The translations under genes and the position numbers were made by a program. From Linepithema humile (taxonomy: Eukaryota; Arthropoda; Insecta; Hymenoptera; Formicidae), in assembly GCF_040581485.1 (NCBI RefSeq), contig NC_090131.1, positions 2,852,001 through 2,916,000 on the forward strand: 64,000 bases of DNA. The letters run 5' to 3'. Shown piece by piece: positions 25,201-40,200 of this stretch (positions are counted from its first letter, which is position 1; each line of letters begins with the position of its first letter). The notes under the pieces are model-generated. The model saw nothing but the letters and a program-made list of their open reading frames with translations, was not told where the DNA came from and did no database searches.

Positions 25201-28200
25201 TGTCGCGCCGGAATCTACCAAGATAGCCGTCGCGTCGAATCTTCTGCCTGGTAAATATTATATTTCCCAAATCAGAGTATTGTATATTTATGTAATAAAA
25301 CGATTACTCACAATTTTTTAAATGTCTTTTTAGGCGCCAGCCTGGTAAGAGTCGTTGCCGTGGACAAGGATTCGGGTGATAACGGTCGAGTGTCCTATGT
25401 GATAACTGCCGGCAACGAGGAAGCGCGCTTTACCGTAGGCTACGAGTCGGGAATCGTGAGTCTCATGAAGCATATCACGAAGCCCACGGATCTCGAAATC
25501 ACTGCTAATGATCACGGATCGCCGCCGCGCAAGGCAGTGCTGAAACTGAATCTGATTCCGGTGCCTGCGCAGACGATCGGACCTCCTCGACTGCTGTTGT
25601 CCAATCCTGCTGTCACGATCTCTGAGAATCTTCCTGCCGGCACGCCAGTGATAAATGTCGCAGCACCGGCAATTGCCGATCAAGGTAAGAAAAAAAAACT
25701 TTCTAATTTCATTGCCGCTCACGAGTGAACAAAATATTGAGAAGTTTTCGCGATTGTAAAAATAAAGTGAACGCGTGTTTGCAGCGTATGATACAAAACG
25801 AGCAACATAGTTGAAACTCATTGATCTTGAAGACTCGCGGTGGAACCAAAAACGGAGGCTCCTTTACTCCGGACGCGTCCTTATTGTTTCGGTGGTGCGC
25901 GCATAAAATCTCTGGCGGTGCTGTCAATTTAGCGGCGTGGTTGAAATTACAATCTGCTATCTCTCGTTTTTCTTCGAACGTTTCATTCCGTTCTGAAGAC
26001 CACGGTTTCTCCCCTCGTTCTTTGTCCTCGGTGCAGATAGTACGCGTCGAAGATAACTGCCCTGCACGCACCACCTACACAGCGTACGCAAATCACGCGC
26101 GAGCGAGGACGAACATAATCGCAGCTGGGCTGGAGCGGACGCGCTCTCGCCGCGCTTAATAGGAAAGCCCTGCTACGAAAATACCTCGAATAATTGCCTT
26201 GAATCCGGCCGGCACCGAGCATTAAAGTAAATTCAGCGAAATGACTCGCGCAGCCCGGACTCCCTTGGAGACGTTGGCAACGCGTGTTCCAGCTATGTGT
26301 AAAGTTCTCAACGCGAGGAATACCCCGCTGCGGCGGGCATCGTTCGTCTCTCTTCTTGCGTTTTCCCTCGCTTTTAAAAGCGAGTCGAGTTCTCCGCCGG
26401 CCGAGAAAAATCCGACATTACGGATTCGTCTGTTTAAGGAATATACGTACGAGAAACGTCCTTCTCTCGCTTGGAAAATGTTTTAACGGGTTGTTGGAAC
26501 GAGCGCGTTCGCGTTATTTACGACTGAGGTTGAATCATCTTTTGCGAGATGTGCGAGCGAATGCGAGGCTTCTCGCAATGCCGCCTAATTATCGTCACGG
26601 GAGTTTTGCGAACGTTCTTTTACGGCACACATTAGCAATCTCGCGGGGAAGAATCTGACAATGAGAGAAACGACTCGACGTGTCTCACGACGAGTCGATA
26701 AATATCGCGAATCGTGCGAACTTGAAAGTCGCTCGTTCCGGAAATACCGATCCGACGTGATGATTTTTCTTACATTCGTCTATAAAACACCTGATGAGAG
26801 TGTTTTTAGTTATACGAAGGAATCATTAATAAGCGAAAAGCGTCAACTATGTTGCGCTCGCATCTGATAAACAGAATTTATGTACAATGATGCGAAGTTC
26901 TGCATATGATTTCTTCTCGCTAGATCCACATGTTCACTCACGACACGGCGGCGATCTTATCTAGCCGGTTTGCGCTTGACGAACAGTTAAGCCGCCGCGG
27001 TTTTTGTGCGATAAACTGGCCGCCGACAATATGGCGTATTTCTGATTTCGCGCTTATCTATCGCGATGTTCGCGGATGAACGCATTAGCGCGCTCCGCAG
27101 GTGAGCCGAAAGGATCCTAACGCATCCCGCAGGACCAGTGGCTCTGTAGTACACAGGGAGATTGTGCGAAGTGTGGGAGCGGGTGCAGAGAGGGGTATTA
27201 GATAGGACGAGGTAAAACAATGGCCGCGTATATCATCGTGCCGCCGGCCTGCCGCGGTACGCATAGGCAAATCGCCGGCTTCCACCAACACCGACGCCGT
27301 CATACACGCGGTGCGCGCTCGCATGGGTATGCATGTATGTGATGTCGCCGTGAAACTATTCCGGGAGAAACACGACGAAAGGTCGGCGCGACACACACTC
27401 GAGTATATTGTAAACCGCCGCTTTGTTCTAAGCCCGCTAAAAATTCGGAGAGCATGGGCTAAAGCGTTGGAATTCGAGAATCGAATGCCTTCACGTTTCC
27501 ACCGTTTTTCGCTGCGCCGTAAGCGCGGCATTGGAGTCATCGGATCGTTATATTACAAATGCGTGATGGTCCTTTGATTTTCCGACAACACCTTATTACG
27601 AACCTTTTAATTCGCAAAGACGTGGAACGACTGATGATTTTCGAGGGAAAAATGAATGATGAACTCTTAATTTTATTTTACACAGGCAACGTTACCTTCA
27701 ACATCGCAAGCAACACGGCTTCGAACAAGTTCGCCATAATGCCTAGTGGTCTAGTCGTTCTTCAAGCTTCTTTGGACCGCGAGGAAGTCGCACGTTACTC
27801 CGTTTCCATCGTCGCGAGGTCCAATAAGCTTCTGGATATCACAATTCTGGAGGTGATCGTAGTGGACGAAAACGACAACAGTCCGGAATTTCGGCCAGGT
27901 TCCTGCTACACTCTCACTGTGCCGGAAAATCAGGAAGACTACGCGATCCACACAGTAGCCGCGTCCGATCTCGACGAAGGGAAGAACGGCGAGATCAGTT
28001 ACAGCATCGCAGGTGAGATATCGCGCATTTCCACGCCACAAGTGCAGAGATGTAATATAAACTCAATTTTTGCGATTTTTCATTCCAGAAGGCAACATCG
28101 GCGCCAAGTTTGCGCTCGACCGAATGACCGGTGTATTGTCGATGTCGAATCTCGATCGCGAAACGATACCCAAGTACGTGCTGACGATCTCGGCCAAGGA

Positions 28201-31200
28201 CAACGGCAGATCGAGCCGAGAGGCGCGCTGCAATCTCACCGTCATCGTTCTGGATATCAACGACAACGCTCCGACTTTTGTTTACAATAAATACACCGAG
28301 TCGCGGAACGGCTTTCAATTCGCATCGACGAATCGTCCCGGCAAGTATGTGACGACCATTTCGGAGGACATCGCGCCGGACTCAAGCGTCATGAGTATAA
28401 AGGCCACAGATCCGGACCAGGGTGTGAACGGGAAGATCACGTACGCCATCGCCAAGGAGACGAGCTGGCTCTTCAGGGTCGACAACCTGACCGGCGTCGT
28501 TACCACCGCCGGGTGAGTGCACACGTCCCGTCACTTTTACACGCACGCCCAACTTCTCTTCTTTTCTACGCTTCAATCTTCTGTCACTCTCAGCGTTTCC
28601 TTCCCTTCTGACCTCTTCTGCTTGTCCTCTTTCTTTCTCCAAGTATCTTCTCTTTCAACCGCTCTCGCTTCGCGATCTCGGCTACCAGCCGACTAATTTC
28701 ATCCTGGCGTTAATTACCGCGACCTTTATTGCACATCCGATTAGGATCACCCAAAGGGATATTACGTCGGTAGTATAACGTCGTAAAGCAGAAACGCGAG
28801 AGAGAGAGAGAGAGAGAACAACGAGTCGGTGAAAAAAGCTCCGGCGCTAGAGGCAGCAAAGGTGGAAGAAGCAGCACGGACGCAGTCTAGGAACGTCGTA
28901 AAATTATAAAATCAGTCGATGCGCTTCGCCAACGACGCACTATGGCCGATTAAACGATTCCGTATGCATAACCCGTCGGCACAACTCGGAATACTCTTCC
29001 TTCCTTTTTCCTCATCTCTGTCCCGCCCGACCATCGCCGCCTCGTTCGCTCTCTCGGCACCTCGCTGCGTCTGTTTGTCCCTCTCGACTTATGCGTCTCT
29101 TATGATTACGCGCGCAATAAACCGATATCTTGGGACGTCGTTAAAGCGAAGGCTTTCCGTGGCTTCCGTCTATCCCGCCGAACAGCAAGGTCGTGATTCG
29201 TTAATTAATGGACGATTTCGCTGCGGGCTGCCGCGAACCTTGATCCCGACGGAGCGTGCGTATCCGCCGATCGTTAACCGTTCGACGCGGTGCGCCGATG
29301 GCATGCGGGGGAAAATCTCGGACGCTAATTGCGGGAGCGTGCGCGCGAACTTTGCGGAATCGAGCCCTTCTGCACAAAAACGTATAAACTTTTACGGGTG
29401 CGAATAGTCGATACGCGATAGTTTTCCACGGCGGCGATTATAGTCGCCTGTCGTCGTCGTCGTCGCGCGGACGTCCATCGTCTCCTCCCTCTCGAAAAAC
29501 GACACGGGTGAACGAGTTAGATAAATCATCTCCGTGCCGGCAATATATAATTTGCCTGTCGTATTATCCTAACGGGGTCGCCGTAAACTCGCTCGGCATC
29601 CGTCCCGGTGGCTCACGATTCGCGCTGTAATCCGCGTCGCAATTAGTCCCCGATGCCAATCTCGGTTTGTGTTTGCGGTATGATTTCGCTTGACCGCGGC
29701 CGTTTACGCGCTTCCGCCTTTTGTCACTTCTGCTTCCATCTACCACGAGACGCGACGCATCGTCTTACAACGTACGAATGCGGGGAGGATGGCTGGAAAC
29801 ACGGAGAGAGGCCCCCGGACGACAAGACGGTGAATGTCGGTAGTCCGTGAGAAGGAGCGCAGAGGAGCGCATACTTTTGCGCTGCGACAACCGTGTGTCA
29901 TTTCAGCGAGACACCATGTGGCATTTCAATGCATTATTTCAGCCGGCAAAATGCCTGATATGCAAAACCAGATCTTGCTCGGGCACACTCCTTCGCCGTG
30001 CGTGTCCCTCCCCACCGCACTCGTCTCCTTTCAGCCCTTTCGCCGCGGATTCGGCCGTCTCTTTTCATCTCCCTTTCTCTTTTCGTCTCCTTCTGTTTTT
30101 TGGTATCTTCTTCCTCCGATCGGTAGCCGCCAGATCCAGCTTTCGTGTCGCCTTGTCGCTGTTGCTCTTGCTGCAACGGTCGCTCTTGTTACCTTTGGAA
30201 GCCGATCGCACTCCGCGGCAAGGCGGTACACGAAACATTTTTCCCTCTTTTGCTCCTGGACCACCCGGTAGATTACAGCGCTCGGGTCAAATGAGGACCA
30301 GTTCTCGTTAGAACGACTCGATAAATAGCGCGAACTGATGGCGAGGACGCCAAAGCGATGCCGGAGACGTGTCAACGGGTCTCGCGCCGATCTCGTGCGG
30401 ATAATTGAAGTACGAATTGCTCATCTAATGCGAGACATTTCTTTTACACAGATCCGTATATGTTTTACCTGTTCACCGCGTTCAAGTAGCGTTACACGTG
30501 TGATTAAATTTCTTTTTTATTTCTTGAAAAATGTATTTTCAAATAAGACGTTCCTTGCAATCTATTGTTCCGTTTGGATATGATGGAGATTTGCAAAATT
30601 GCATACTTGAAATTGCAGTCAGCAGGTAGAGCAGATACGGCGGAAGATAACTGCGGAGCACTCGAGTTAGCTTCGCGCAATCGTAAATAAGCGTATCGAA
30701 CCCGTGCACTACCGGCGTCCGATCATTATCCCATGCTTATTAAGAATTATTGCGAGCATTATGCTGCATTGCGGAGGCGCGCTGCTGCGATGGGAACTTC
30801 TCTCGCTTGCTGCTTACGTAACTTTGTAATAACATTGTTTCGCGATACGATTTTATGAAATACCACAGTTCTCATTAATAACTTCTAATGCTGAACGATA
30901 TTAGAATTTTCTCCAAGTATTAATTAACTGAAAAATAATCATTATAACTATCATCAATGAATAATAACTGCGATACTAATCTAACATTAATTACCGATGT
31001 TTTTTTTACTGACATCCCTGATGGAAATATTTTGCTGAAAGTACTATAAAATCAATGAAAAGTAAAATGAAAGTTTTTGAAAAATTACTGAATATATTTC
31101 AAAATAAATCATAATTTTCAGTATGAAAATTTAATGTAATACTATGAAATATAAGGAAAGTTAAAATATATTGCTCAAAAGTAATACAAGAGTTTTGAAA

Positions 31201-34200
31201 TAATTATCATTATAAAATTTACTGAATTAAACTGAAAATTGTTACTTTTTAATGAAATATTGCTGAAATATTTATGAAATTAATTAATGGGGTCAACTGA
31301 GAAAAATTTTCAAATACATTTCAGCAAAATTTCGTTAAATTTTCAGAAAAATATTTCCATCAGGGATGTTACGACGTTCACACATTTATTGTCATCATCT
31401 TTAAACTGAGAAAAATGTATTTGAAAAGTCTTTAATCATGTGTGTGCGTAATTCATGTGAATGTATAAATAATATTGGCAGTGAGATGCGGCCATAAATA
31501 TGTGCATTAAAATGAATCATACGTGCGCTTCCTAGATATTAAGTACATTAAATACATTAACATATTCTCGCAACATATTATTAGACAACGTAAATTATAT
31601 CAACGTAAATTATATATTTTTTATTAAATTAATTTCTTTAATTTTACTCGGCTACCTTATAATCGATAACCAATCATTTTATAATGATTCTGATTTCCGT
31701 TTCTTCGATACAGTTCACTGGACCGCGAACGCGAAAGCAGTTACACCTTCCTCATAGTGGCGACGGATAGCGGCAAGGACCACGCGATGAGCACTTCGAT
31801 ACCAGTCGAGATCAACATCAGCGACGTGAACGATAATGCGCCTGTCTTCGAGGAATATCCCTTTCGGACGCGCGTATCCATCGGCACGCAGCCAGGTCAG
31901 AACATTCTTCGGGTGTCGGCAAATGACGCCGACGACGGTCCCAACGGAGAGGTCGTGTACTCGTTCCTACACGAGCAGGAGAAGCCGAAGTTTCGGATTA
32001 ATCCCAGTACCGGCGAGGTGACGGCGAGCCTGTCGCTGTCGCAAGACAACGGCAAAACTTACTACCTGGAGGTGCTGGCTAGGGATAAGGGAAACCCGCC
32101 GAAAAGCGCCAAGGGTCTGATCGAACTGCAAGTCGGTGATCATGCAGACCTAGCGCTCGCCCTCAAGTTTCAGAACGACACGTACAACGTCGTTGTTCCG
32201 GAAAACTCGGCAGCTGGCACGGAGATCGTCCAGATCACCGCGGTGCGCACTGACGGCAGAAGGCAGCACGTCTCCTACTCCATCGCGTCGGGAAACGACT
32301 TTGATACGTTCGCAATTGACGAAGGCACCGGTCTACTGCGTGTCAACAATCCTACCAAGTTAGATGCTGAGCTTTGGAACGATCTGACAGTGAAGTCTGG
32401 CGACGAATTGTCGGATGACGCGGGTCGCACCACCTCGTGGGCCAGATCTCTGGAAGATCAGCCGAAGGAGGAGCCCAGGGAAAGCTCGAGGCACATTCTC
32501 AATGTACTCGCGAGAACAGCAGCAGGTTCGGACGCCCTAGAAGCATATGTCAAAGTGATCGTCAGGGTGTCTGATGTTAACGACAACCCACCGATCTTCA
32601 CTCAAACGCAATACTCTGCAACTGTATTAGAGGGCAATGTCAAAGGAGATTTCGTCGTCCAGGTGAGAACTTTTAGTTTTATAAAATCATTATTTTTCTA
32701 TTCGACGCATACGTTCATACAACGACAAAGAAATATTTTTCTAAAATAAAGGAAGGTTTCTAAAAGAATTAAGATATACAATCTAAATATGGATACTTTA
32801 TTTTTTGTTTAATAAAAGCATTTATAAAAATAAATATTAATATAAAAGATATATACGTTAGATTCTATATATATTATAAAATATTCGCTTTTGCAGCTTT
32901 CAGCAAGTGATGCCGATCAAGGATTAAACAGCAGAATTTTATACCATATTGTGGACGGCAACCCAGATAATGCCTTTACCATAAGCCCACCATACAGTGG
33001 AATTGTACGGACCAATATAGTCTTGGATCGTGAAATTCGTGAAAAGTACAGACTGACCATAATTGCGACTGACCAAGGAAATCCGCAATTAACTGGCACC
33101 GCTGCACTGAGCGTGCGAGTAATCGACATTAACGACAATCAGCCCACTTTTCCGGAACACAATGTCATTTCAGTTTCTGAAGGTAAATCATAACGGATAC
33201 TATCCATATACTAAACCTAGAATTAATATAAATTTTAAGATAATGAACATTAATAACATGCAGAATATTATTTATATTATAATAATCTTATCAAAAATCT
33301 ATAATTAATCTATTTTTAAATAAGTACAACAGTCACGTCATATTACATTGCGAATATTGACTTACACTATGCATTAACATTTAGAGCTATTCTGGTATTT
33401 GATGTGTCATCATTTTCCCCGTTAAGTATCCGATCTTTGCATTTTTCAAATTGTGGCACCATTTCTTCAAGACTTTTGTCACCATCTATAATCATAACTG
33501 GCGCTGGTAAAGAAAACCAAGTTTTTCTACACAGCCAGTCGTCGTGAATTTCGTGAATTTGCCTCAAGTAATCTAATGATACAGAGTCCTCTTCTTTGCG
33601 CCCACGTGTCTGCATTCTTTGATACACCACTTCTGGTGTTGTTCTTAGATAGACTAAAAATGCACAATTCAATCAGAAGCAAGCTACATTTTATACAAAA
33701 TATTTTCTCTGCTTAATTTATACATACCTATTAAGTCTGTTCTTACATTAGTGTTTTCCAAGCACCAATCATACCATTTTTCTAAAATTTCCACTTCTAC
33801 ATTCCGTATCATATTTGTACGCTTCATATTTTCTAAGAAACATCTTGAACTAAATATGGATCGTTCCATTACTTTATACGGTGATGGTGTACTCATAGTA
33901 TGTAATTTCAATCTAGTTAATTGAGCATACGATTGAAATAAAAAGGCGTAATTTATTGGGTCTTTGTATAAAAGATCCTAAAAGCAAACAACATTAACTT
34001 TCATTTAGAATATGAATAGATGTACATGAATATTTCTCCAATGCTTTCAGATTTTGTTGTAGATTCACTATAATATTTTTATCAATAATGTGTCTGTAAC
34101 ATGTTGGCACTGAGAAACTTACCAACAAATTTACTCCTGCTACGTTTCGCCACAAATCCACTGGCTCTTGCAAAACTGTAGCATTGTTAAAATTTTTGAA

Positions 34201-37200
34201 GTGGTTCAAAAACGTTGTTTTACCACTTCCAATGTTTCCCTCTATGCAGATTGTAAATGGGTTGTTGTAGAGTTTTCGTAGCGAGCTCATTTTTTGTAAA
34301 TGTAGCAACTTCCTTCTGAAACAATACATTGTTCTTAGTGTAAACTAGGCACCTAAGCCGACTTATTTCAATTTTATACGTTGTTATAAAGCAGCATTGA
34401 TAAAATTAGTAGCCAATTCTGAGGAAATACAACTAATTAAACAATCTCACTTTCACATAATGAATCACATTTCATACTTAATAAACATTGTACTTTCGGC
34501 TTTTATATTATACATCAGACACAAAATATCCGCGTATAATGAATACGATAGTACCTATAGCAATTATATTTTTAATGATAACTGAAGCTACTTTATTGCC
34601 TTTTATTGATTAAGGCAACGTGGGCATTCGTACAACGTCGGCAGGTTTTTTTAGGTTATCTGCGATGCACAATTGTATATTTCCTTTTGTTTTCTTCGTT
34701 ATATTCTTCATAAAACACTCAAACTTTTTGAAAAACGCGTACAACAACACGAACTAACCGACAACGCTTCACTACGACGCATAACAGACATACTGGACGA
34801 GGATGAGTATTTCCCGCCAAAACCACACACCACTACGTTCCGCATCATGGAGTAGGGAACCAGTTCGCCATCTGTTCTGCGACGCAAAGGGCGTGAACAG
34901 TTTGTGCGTATGCGCGGCAAAGCACTCGCGGGAAGATTAAGAGCATATATAAAAAGACTCGAGGGACACAATTATTTTCTCTCGTTTTTCAAGAAATAAT
35001 AGATGCAGAATAGAAAATGATTAAGTTATTGTTCTAAGAAGTTTATTACATAATTGTATGACTATTACAAGAGATAATAATGCAACATTATAATCACTTT
35101 AGTAGTTAATCGTTTAAGTGCGTTTCTTCTTATCAAATTTTATATTGCGAGTATTATATTATGAGTGGCGCGAATAACTTCTTAGAATATTTAGAATACT
35201 ATCTGTGGCAATATCGAATAACAAGCAGTATTTGAACATTCAAGATCTTTCTTCCTAGCCAGCTCATTACGGAATGATGCCACAATCGCAAACCATTTTC
35301 ATTTTACAGTAATGCAAATTGCTGCTCATCTCTTACGGCTTTATCTGATTATAGACAGTGATTATAGACAGCCACATTGTATTATAACGTGGAATGGCAA
35401 AGAACTCGTTAGGATACTTGTTTTCGATGACAGTAGCATTACAGCATCTATGATAATCTTATCGTTGCCAGCTTGAGTTTCACTCGCGATGACGATAGCT
35501 CGAGTTTCATCCTGGTCGTTGGCTTGCAAATGTCTACCCCCGTGATTCCCCCTCGAAATTCAACGGGTTTTATGATGGGTTCACTTCTTTCAAGGTCGCC
35601 AACGTGCGTCGAGAGAAAGAGATGTAGCGGAGCTGAATACCAAAGTTAGATCTGTGAGAAAAAGGAAAAGGAAGAGCAAAAAATGCAATCGTTAATATCA
35701 CTTTGTATGATGACTTGGTAAATGTATTTTATACTTTTATAAAGTTAGATGAATTACTAATAATAAGAGTCAAGTAAGATAATAAGCAGAAAAATGAGCA
35801 CAAAAATTAATAAATCATTAAACAGTTTAGTTACAAATCTAAATTGAATTTTAAATTAATTCTAAATGGATTGTTTTTCGTACATTAAATGTATATATAA
35901 AAAGAAAGTAGCGATTCTACACACAAGTACAGTCTAAATTGACATTTTTAATAAAAGGCGCGTGTATAGTTAACATATAAAAATAAAATAAAATTTTTAT
36001 GTTTGATGAAAAGAATTCAGTATTTAAAACGAAATATGCAGAGTGTCTCAGAACAGATAAACGACGGCGCGAGAAGAAGAATCGATGGAGAGCGAGAGAA
36101 GGCAATCCCGAAAGGAGAAGAGAGGAGCCCGAGTTGAGAGAGGGCGGGAACATATTCTACTCTCCAAGTATAAAGTTAAGTGGCAAAGGATTTATGCCGG
36201 CATTAAAGTCCAACTGTTCGGAACAATCTGCATAACTTAGACGAGGCTGCTGGGTTCGGTGGCTCGGCTCATCCCTCTCCTTCTCTCGTTTGCACCGGCA
36301 TAGCTCTTCCATAGCCGGTCTTTCTTGCCACCACATTGTTCCCCATTGACAGATACGATTCAATGGAACGGCACGGGACCGTGGTGGCCGCGAGTTTGAC
36401 GTACATGCGCCAACCTCGCGCTACCACCTCTTGAGATGCAGAAAAAGAAGGTCCCGTCCCGTGAATCCCTTTCGATCGCCATCGGTGTGGGCAAGCTAGT
36501 CAGCGAAGATGACGCGACGAAAGAAGGACGGTGATCGAGTAAGTTCAACCGCATCTCATGGAATAAACGAGGCTGTGGTTTCGACGATACTTGAAGCGGG
36601 CGGGTTTCTTCCCGCGAGTCCGCTTCTTTTTCTCACTGATTGAAATGAAATTTCCAATAGCAAACAGGTGGCGAGTGCTAGCAATCGTTCGTCGTTATAA
36701 TAGGAGATTTCTTCGGTTTCTTATTGCGCTCGCGCATTTTTTTGCCTCCGTCCCTTTCGTCGCTTTTTTTTTTTTTTTTTTTTTTTTGTTGCTCGGAAAG
36801 CCGCTGCCGCTGGACTCCTTCTTCTTGTTCTTCCTTGAAGATAACGACGCTTCGCAGGCACGCAAATAACGTAATGCAAAATTACTATCTAATTTGTTTT
36901 ATCGTAAAAGTTAAACGAGGCTATCGCGGCGGCGAAATTTATGTAACGTTGATCCAGAAGCCTGCTATTTTGCAGTTACAGCTGCGACAGCGGTCTGACC
37001 GCGTCATGGAAATATCACTTGTACCTATAAAGGTACGATTAAAGTTTCTATAGGCCGTTCATAATCCACCTGGCTACGCATCAACGCTTTCAATATCCTG
37101 CGACCGTTGAGGCGAAATATCTCTCTTCGACTGCACGACGGTTAATGCGGCTAATGAACTTCGCTATATTCAAAGCGAATTTGATGGAATATATGAATCA

Positions 37201-40200
37201 CGTGGTCGTAACGCGAGACGTGACGGGATAACGAGGCTGCTGTAACATCTTCCAGCGTGTAACAACGTTTCTTACCGCGTCTTTACGGTAATCGCAGCCT
37301 GCCGTTCCCCCGTAGTGATTTATGCTTATAAATTGTTAATTGATAGCACACAGCTCAGCGTGAAATGATCTAACAGAAGTAGCTTATTTTCTCGTTACGA
37401 GGCAACTTGCGCCTTTCCACGACGGCGATATCGATTACGCTTAATCCGCGCGCGGCCTCTGCACGCTCGCAATTTTTTTCTAACGTAGCTCGCTCATCCC
37501 ACGATAAACGTTTGTAATTACCTTGCTAGGAATAAAGGGTGTAATTATCGTCGTAACCGGGAAGCGCGGCTCGCCGACGTTCCCTTGCCTCTGCTTGCCA
37601 TACGTCCCTTCCGCGGCACATATGTGCACATTTGTGGGAGGATTTAATCGACAGCGTCGATCGGGCCGATTCCGAAAGTGACGTTGACACGAGAGATCGA
37701 AACAATGGCAGACCACCGACGAGAGTATTTTCCATACAAGGAGCATAACGTCGCCGACCGCTGCATTCGGTTTACAGAGTCGATCTGTGAAATGCGGGGA
37801 AACATTTCGTAATTAAAGTTAATCTTGGCGTAGATAACGAATCACGTTCGTGCGACGCTCCGTAATTTTTATTCAGATAATTCTTCAAGTATTTAGCTAT
37901 TTATCGTTCATTTTCATGTAAATTCTTACATCGTTTTTTCGGAAAATTTATATTTCGAAAATTTCTATCTGTACAGTCTCTTTAATACTGTAATTACATA
38001 CTTTCCGACCTCCGACGTCCGTGGCTTACCACCTGGAATAGCAAAGGATTAAAGCGGTAACAGAGTCATGCCGCGCATGTTTCCCGTGGACGGAGAGGTC
38101 GCTCTGGATACCGATTTACACGACTTTAACGATCTCTCGTGAAATTTACGAGCAGTCGCAGCCGCGTGCCAGTTAGCCCTCCATGCTCCCTCTCGAATAC
38201 ATCGCGTCCGTACAGAATAAATTCTTTTACTGCCGCAGGTGTTGCCATGTCCGACGTATATCACCCGCCTCGGTCGTGGAATCAAAGTCCAGTCTTTGAT
38301 GATATACCTTTTGCTACAACCACACATCCGCTTGCCTCCGCCAAGAGTCGAATAATCTCTCTCGAATCGTTGAAGGCTACGAGATGTATCTACTTTTCTT
38401 TTACACATTTCCTTTGTGTTATTGTAAGAGCACAAATTCCGCACACAGGAATATTGATATTTTTATCTTCAGAATATGTGAAGTCATAATAGCAGAAATA
38501 TTATTCATTGCGATCGTATATATATTTTTTATACAATATATATATATATATAAAATATGCATTATGATGAATTATGAGAAGGCGTAAATCTATATTTAAG
38601 AAGAAATCAGAGTTGCATTTCGCGATAGATGCGTTCGCGTGCGGCGCATTTATGGTAATGCGTTTTGCGACATAAGCGGGGTAGACATCGCGCACACTTT
38701 GTGCTTGCAAATTAGTTACCGCGCGTTACGGTTTTCAATTTCTTCACGTAATGCTCGCACGGGAGGGGGAGACGATATTGTAAATTGTAATTTACTCACA
38801 GCGGCTATGTCCGATCGTTCCTCGCGAATGAGAAGCTCATTCGTTTCTTCAAGCGGATTCGTTCGACCGCTTCTTCTTAGTATGGCCAAGATAAAACGAT
38901 TCGATAGTACGGATCCAATGCATTTTAAGCGCGACCCCCTTGAAGTGTCTTTAACTTCGCGGAAGAGCGGCGCCCTGATCCGAGGGCTACACGCTCTCGC
39001 GTCGCATATATGTATCGCGCGCGATCGTTTCTCGGTGACAAAGTGGCTTCACGATGAGGACAAAAGGACGAAATCAAAGTAGCCTTTATGCATAAAGATG
39101 CGATCCGTCAGTACGCAACGGCGCGTTTCGCAATGTAGAGCGATAAAGCCATCGCCCACTTCATTGTGTTCAAAATTCATCACAGCTTTTTCTTCATTTT
39201 TCCGCGCGCTATCAAATACCGGAATAGCGCCTGCGATTATTCAATTATTATCGCGACAATAAAATCTTACTTTATGCCAATGTATATTTTTCACATTAGA
39301 ATGATATTTTCCATTCGCATTTGCACAGCGTAAGTACGCGCTTACTCGTCAACGGTACGTTAAAATAACGCTGTTTCAGGTACTGCCATGGGCACCGTGC
39401 TGACCACCATCACGGCGAACGACGTCGACAGTTCGCCGACTCTGACGTATCGCTTCGGCAACGTGACGCATCCGGGGCCGTTCAGCATCGACCGGTACAG
39501 CGGCAAGATCGTTCTGAGGAAATCTCTGGACGCCGAGACGCGTTCCGAGTACACTCTCCAGGTGATTGCCAGCGACGGGATGCACGGGGCTACGACCGAC
39601 CTCACCATACGCGTGACCGATATCAACGACAACGCGCCGCGGTTCTTGCAGCCCGTCTACGTGGCTGTGCTTTCAGGTGGGTATCGGGAGCGCGATGACC
39701 TCCCTTTGAGAGGAGTGCGCGAGGCAGGTAGCGGGCGAATTGGCGATCGGAACTTTGACGATGATCGAACGCGATCATCGCGGCGGTTATCAGCACCGCG
39801 TCCGCTTCAGCGGGCAGGTGATAATTCTTTGATTTATTGAGGAACGATCGTCTCGGAGATTGCGCGGTTGTCCATGAAGCGGTAGCGTGGGTTGAAGTCG
39901 CGGGACATGCGTCACGTCGCTCCTACGACCGGTGAAGTATGAAAGCCCTTGCGATTTTGTTGCCGCATTCTTCAAGCATCCGCGAACTTCTTCTACAGTT
40001 TTGCGGCGCGAGAACGGCGCGTTATTGAGAAGTTGAAGTCAAGTTGCACGAGAGGAAATTTAATTTTGACAAATATTTAGAATGCAAATTTTTTTTTTTT
40101 TTTCAATTGCTTCTGCAGTTTAAATGCGCAAGATCCGTTTTATCCATCGAAATTTTTATTATATCCCGCACCGTAAAATTGTTATTGAACATTGTTACAC

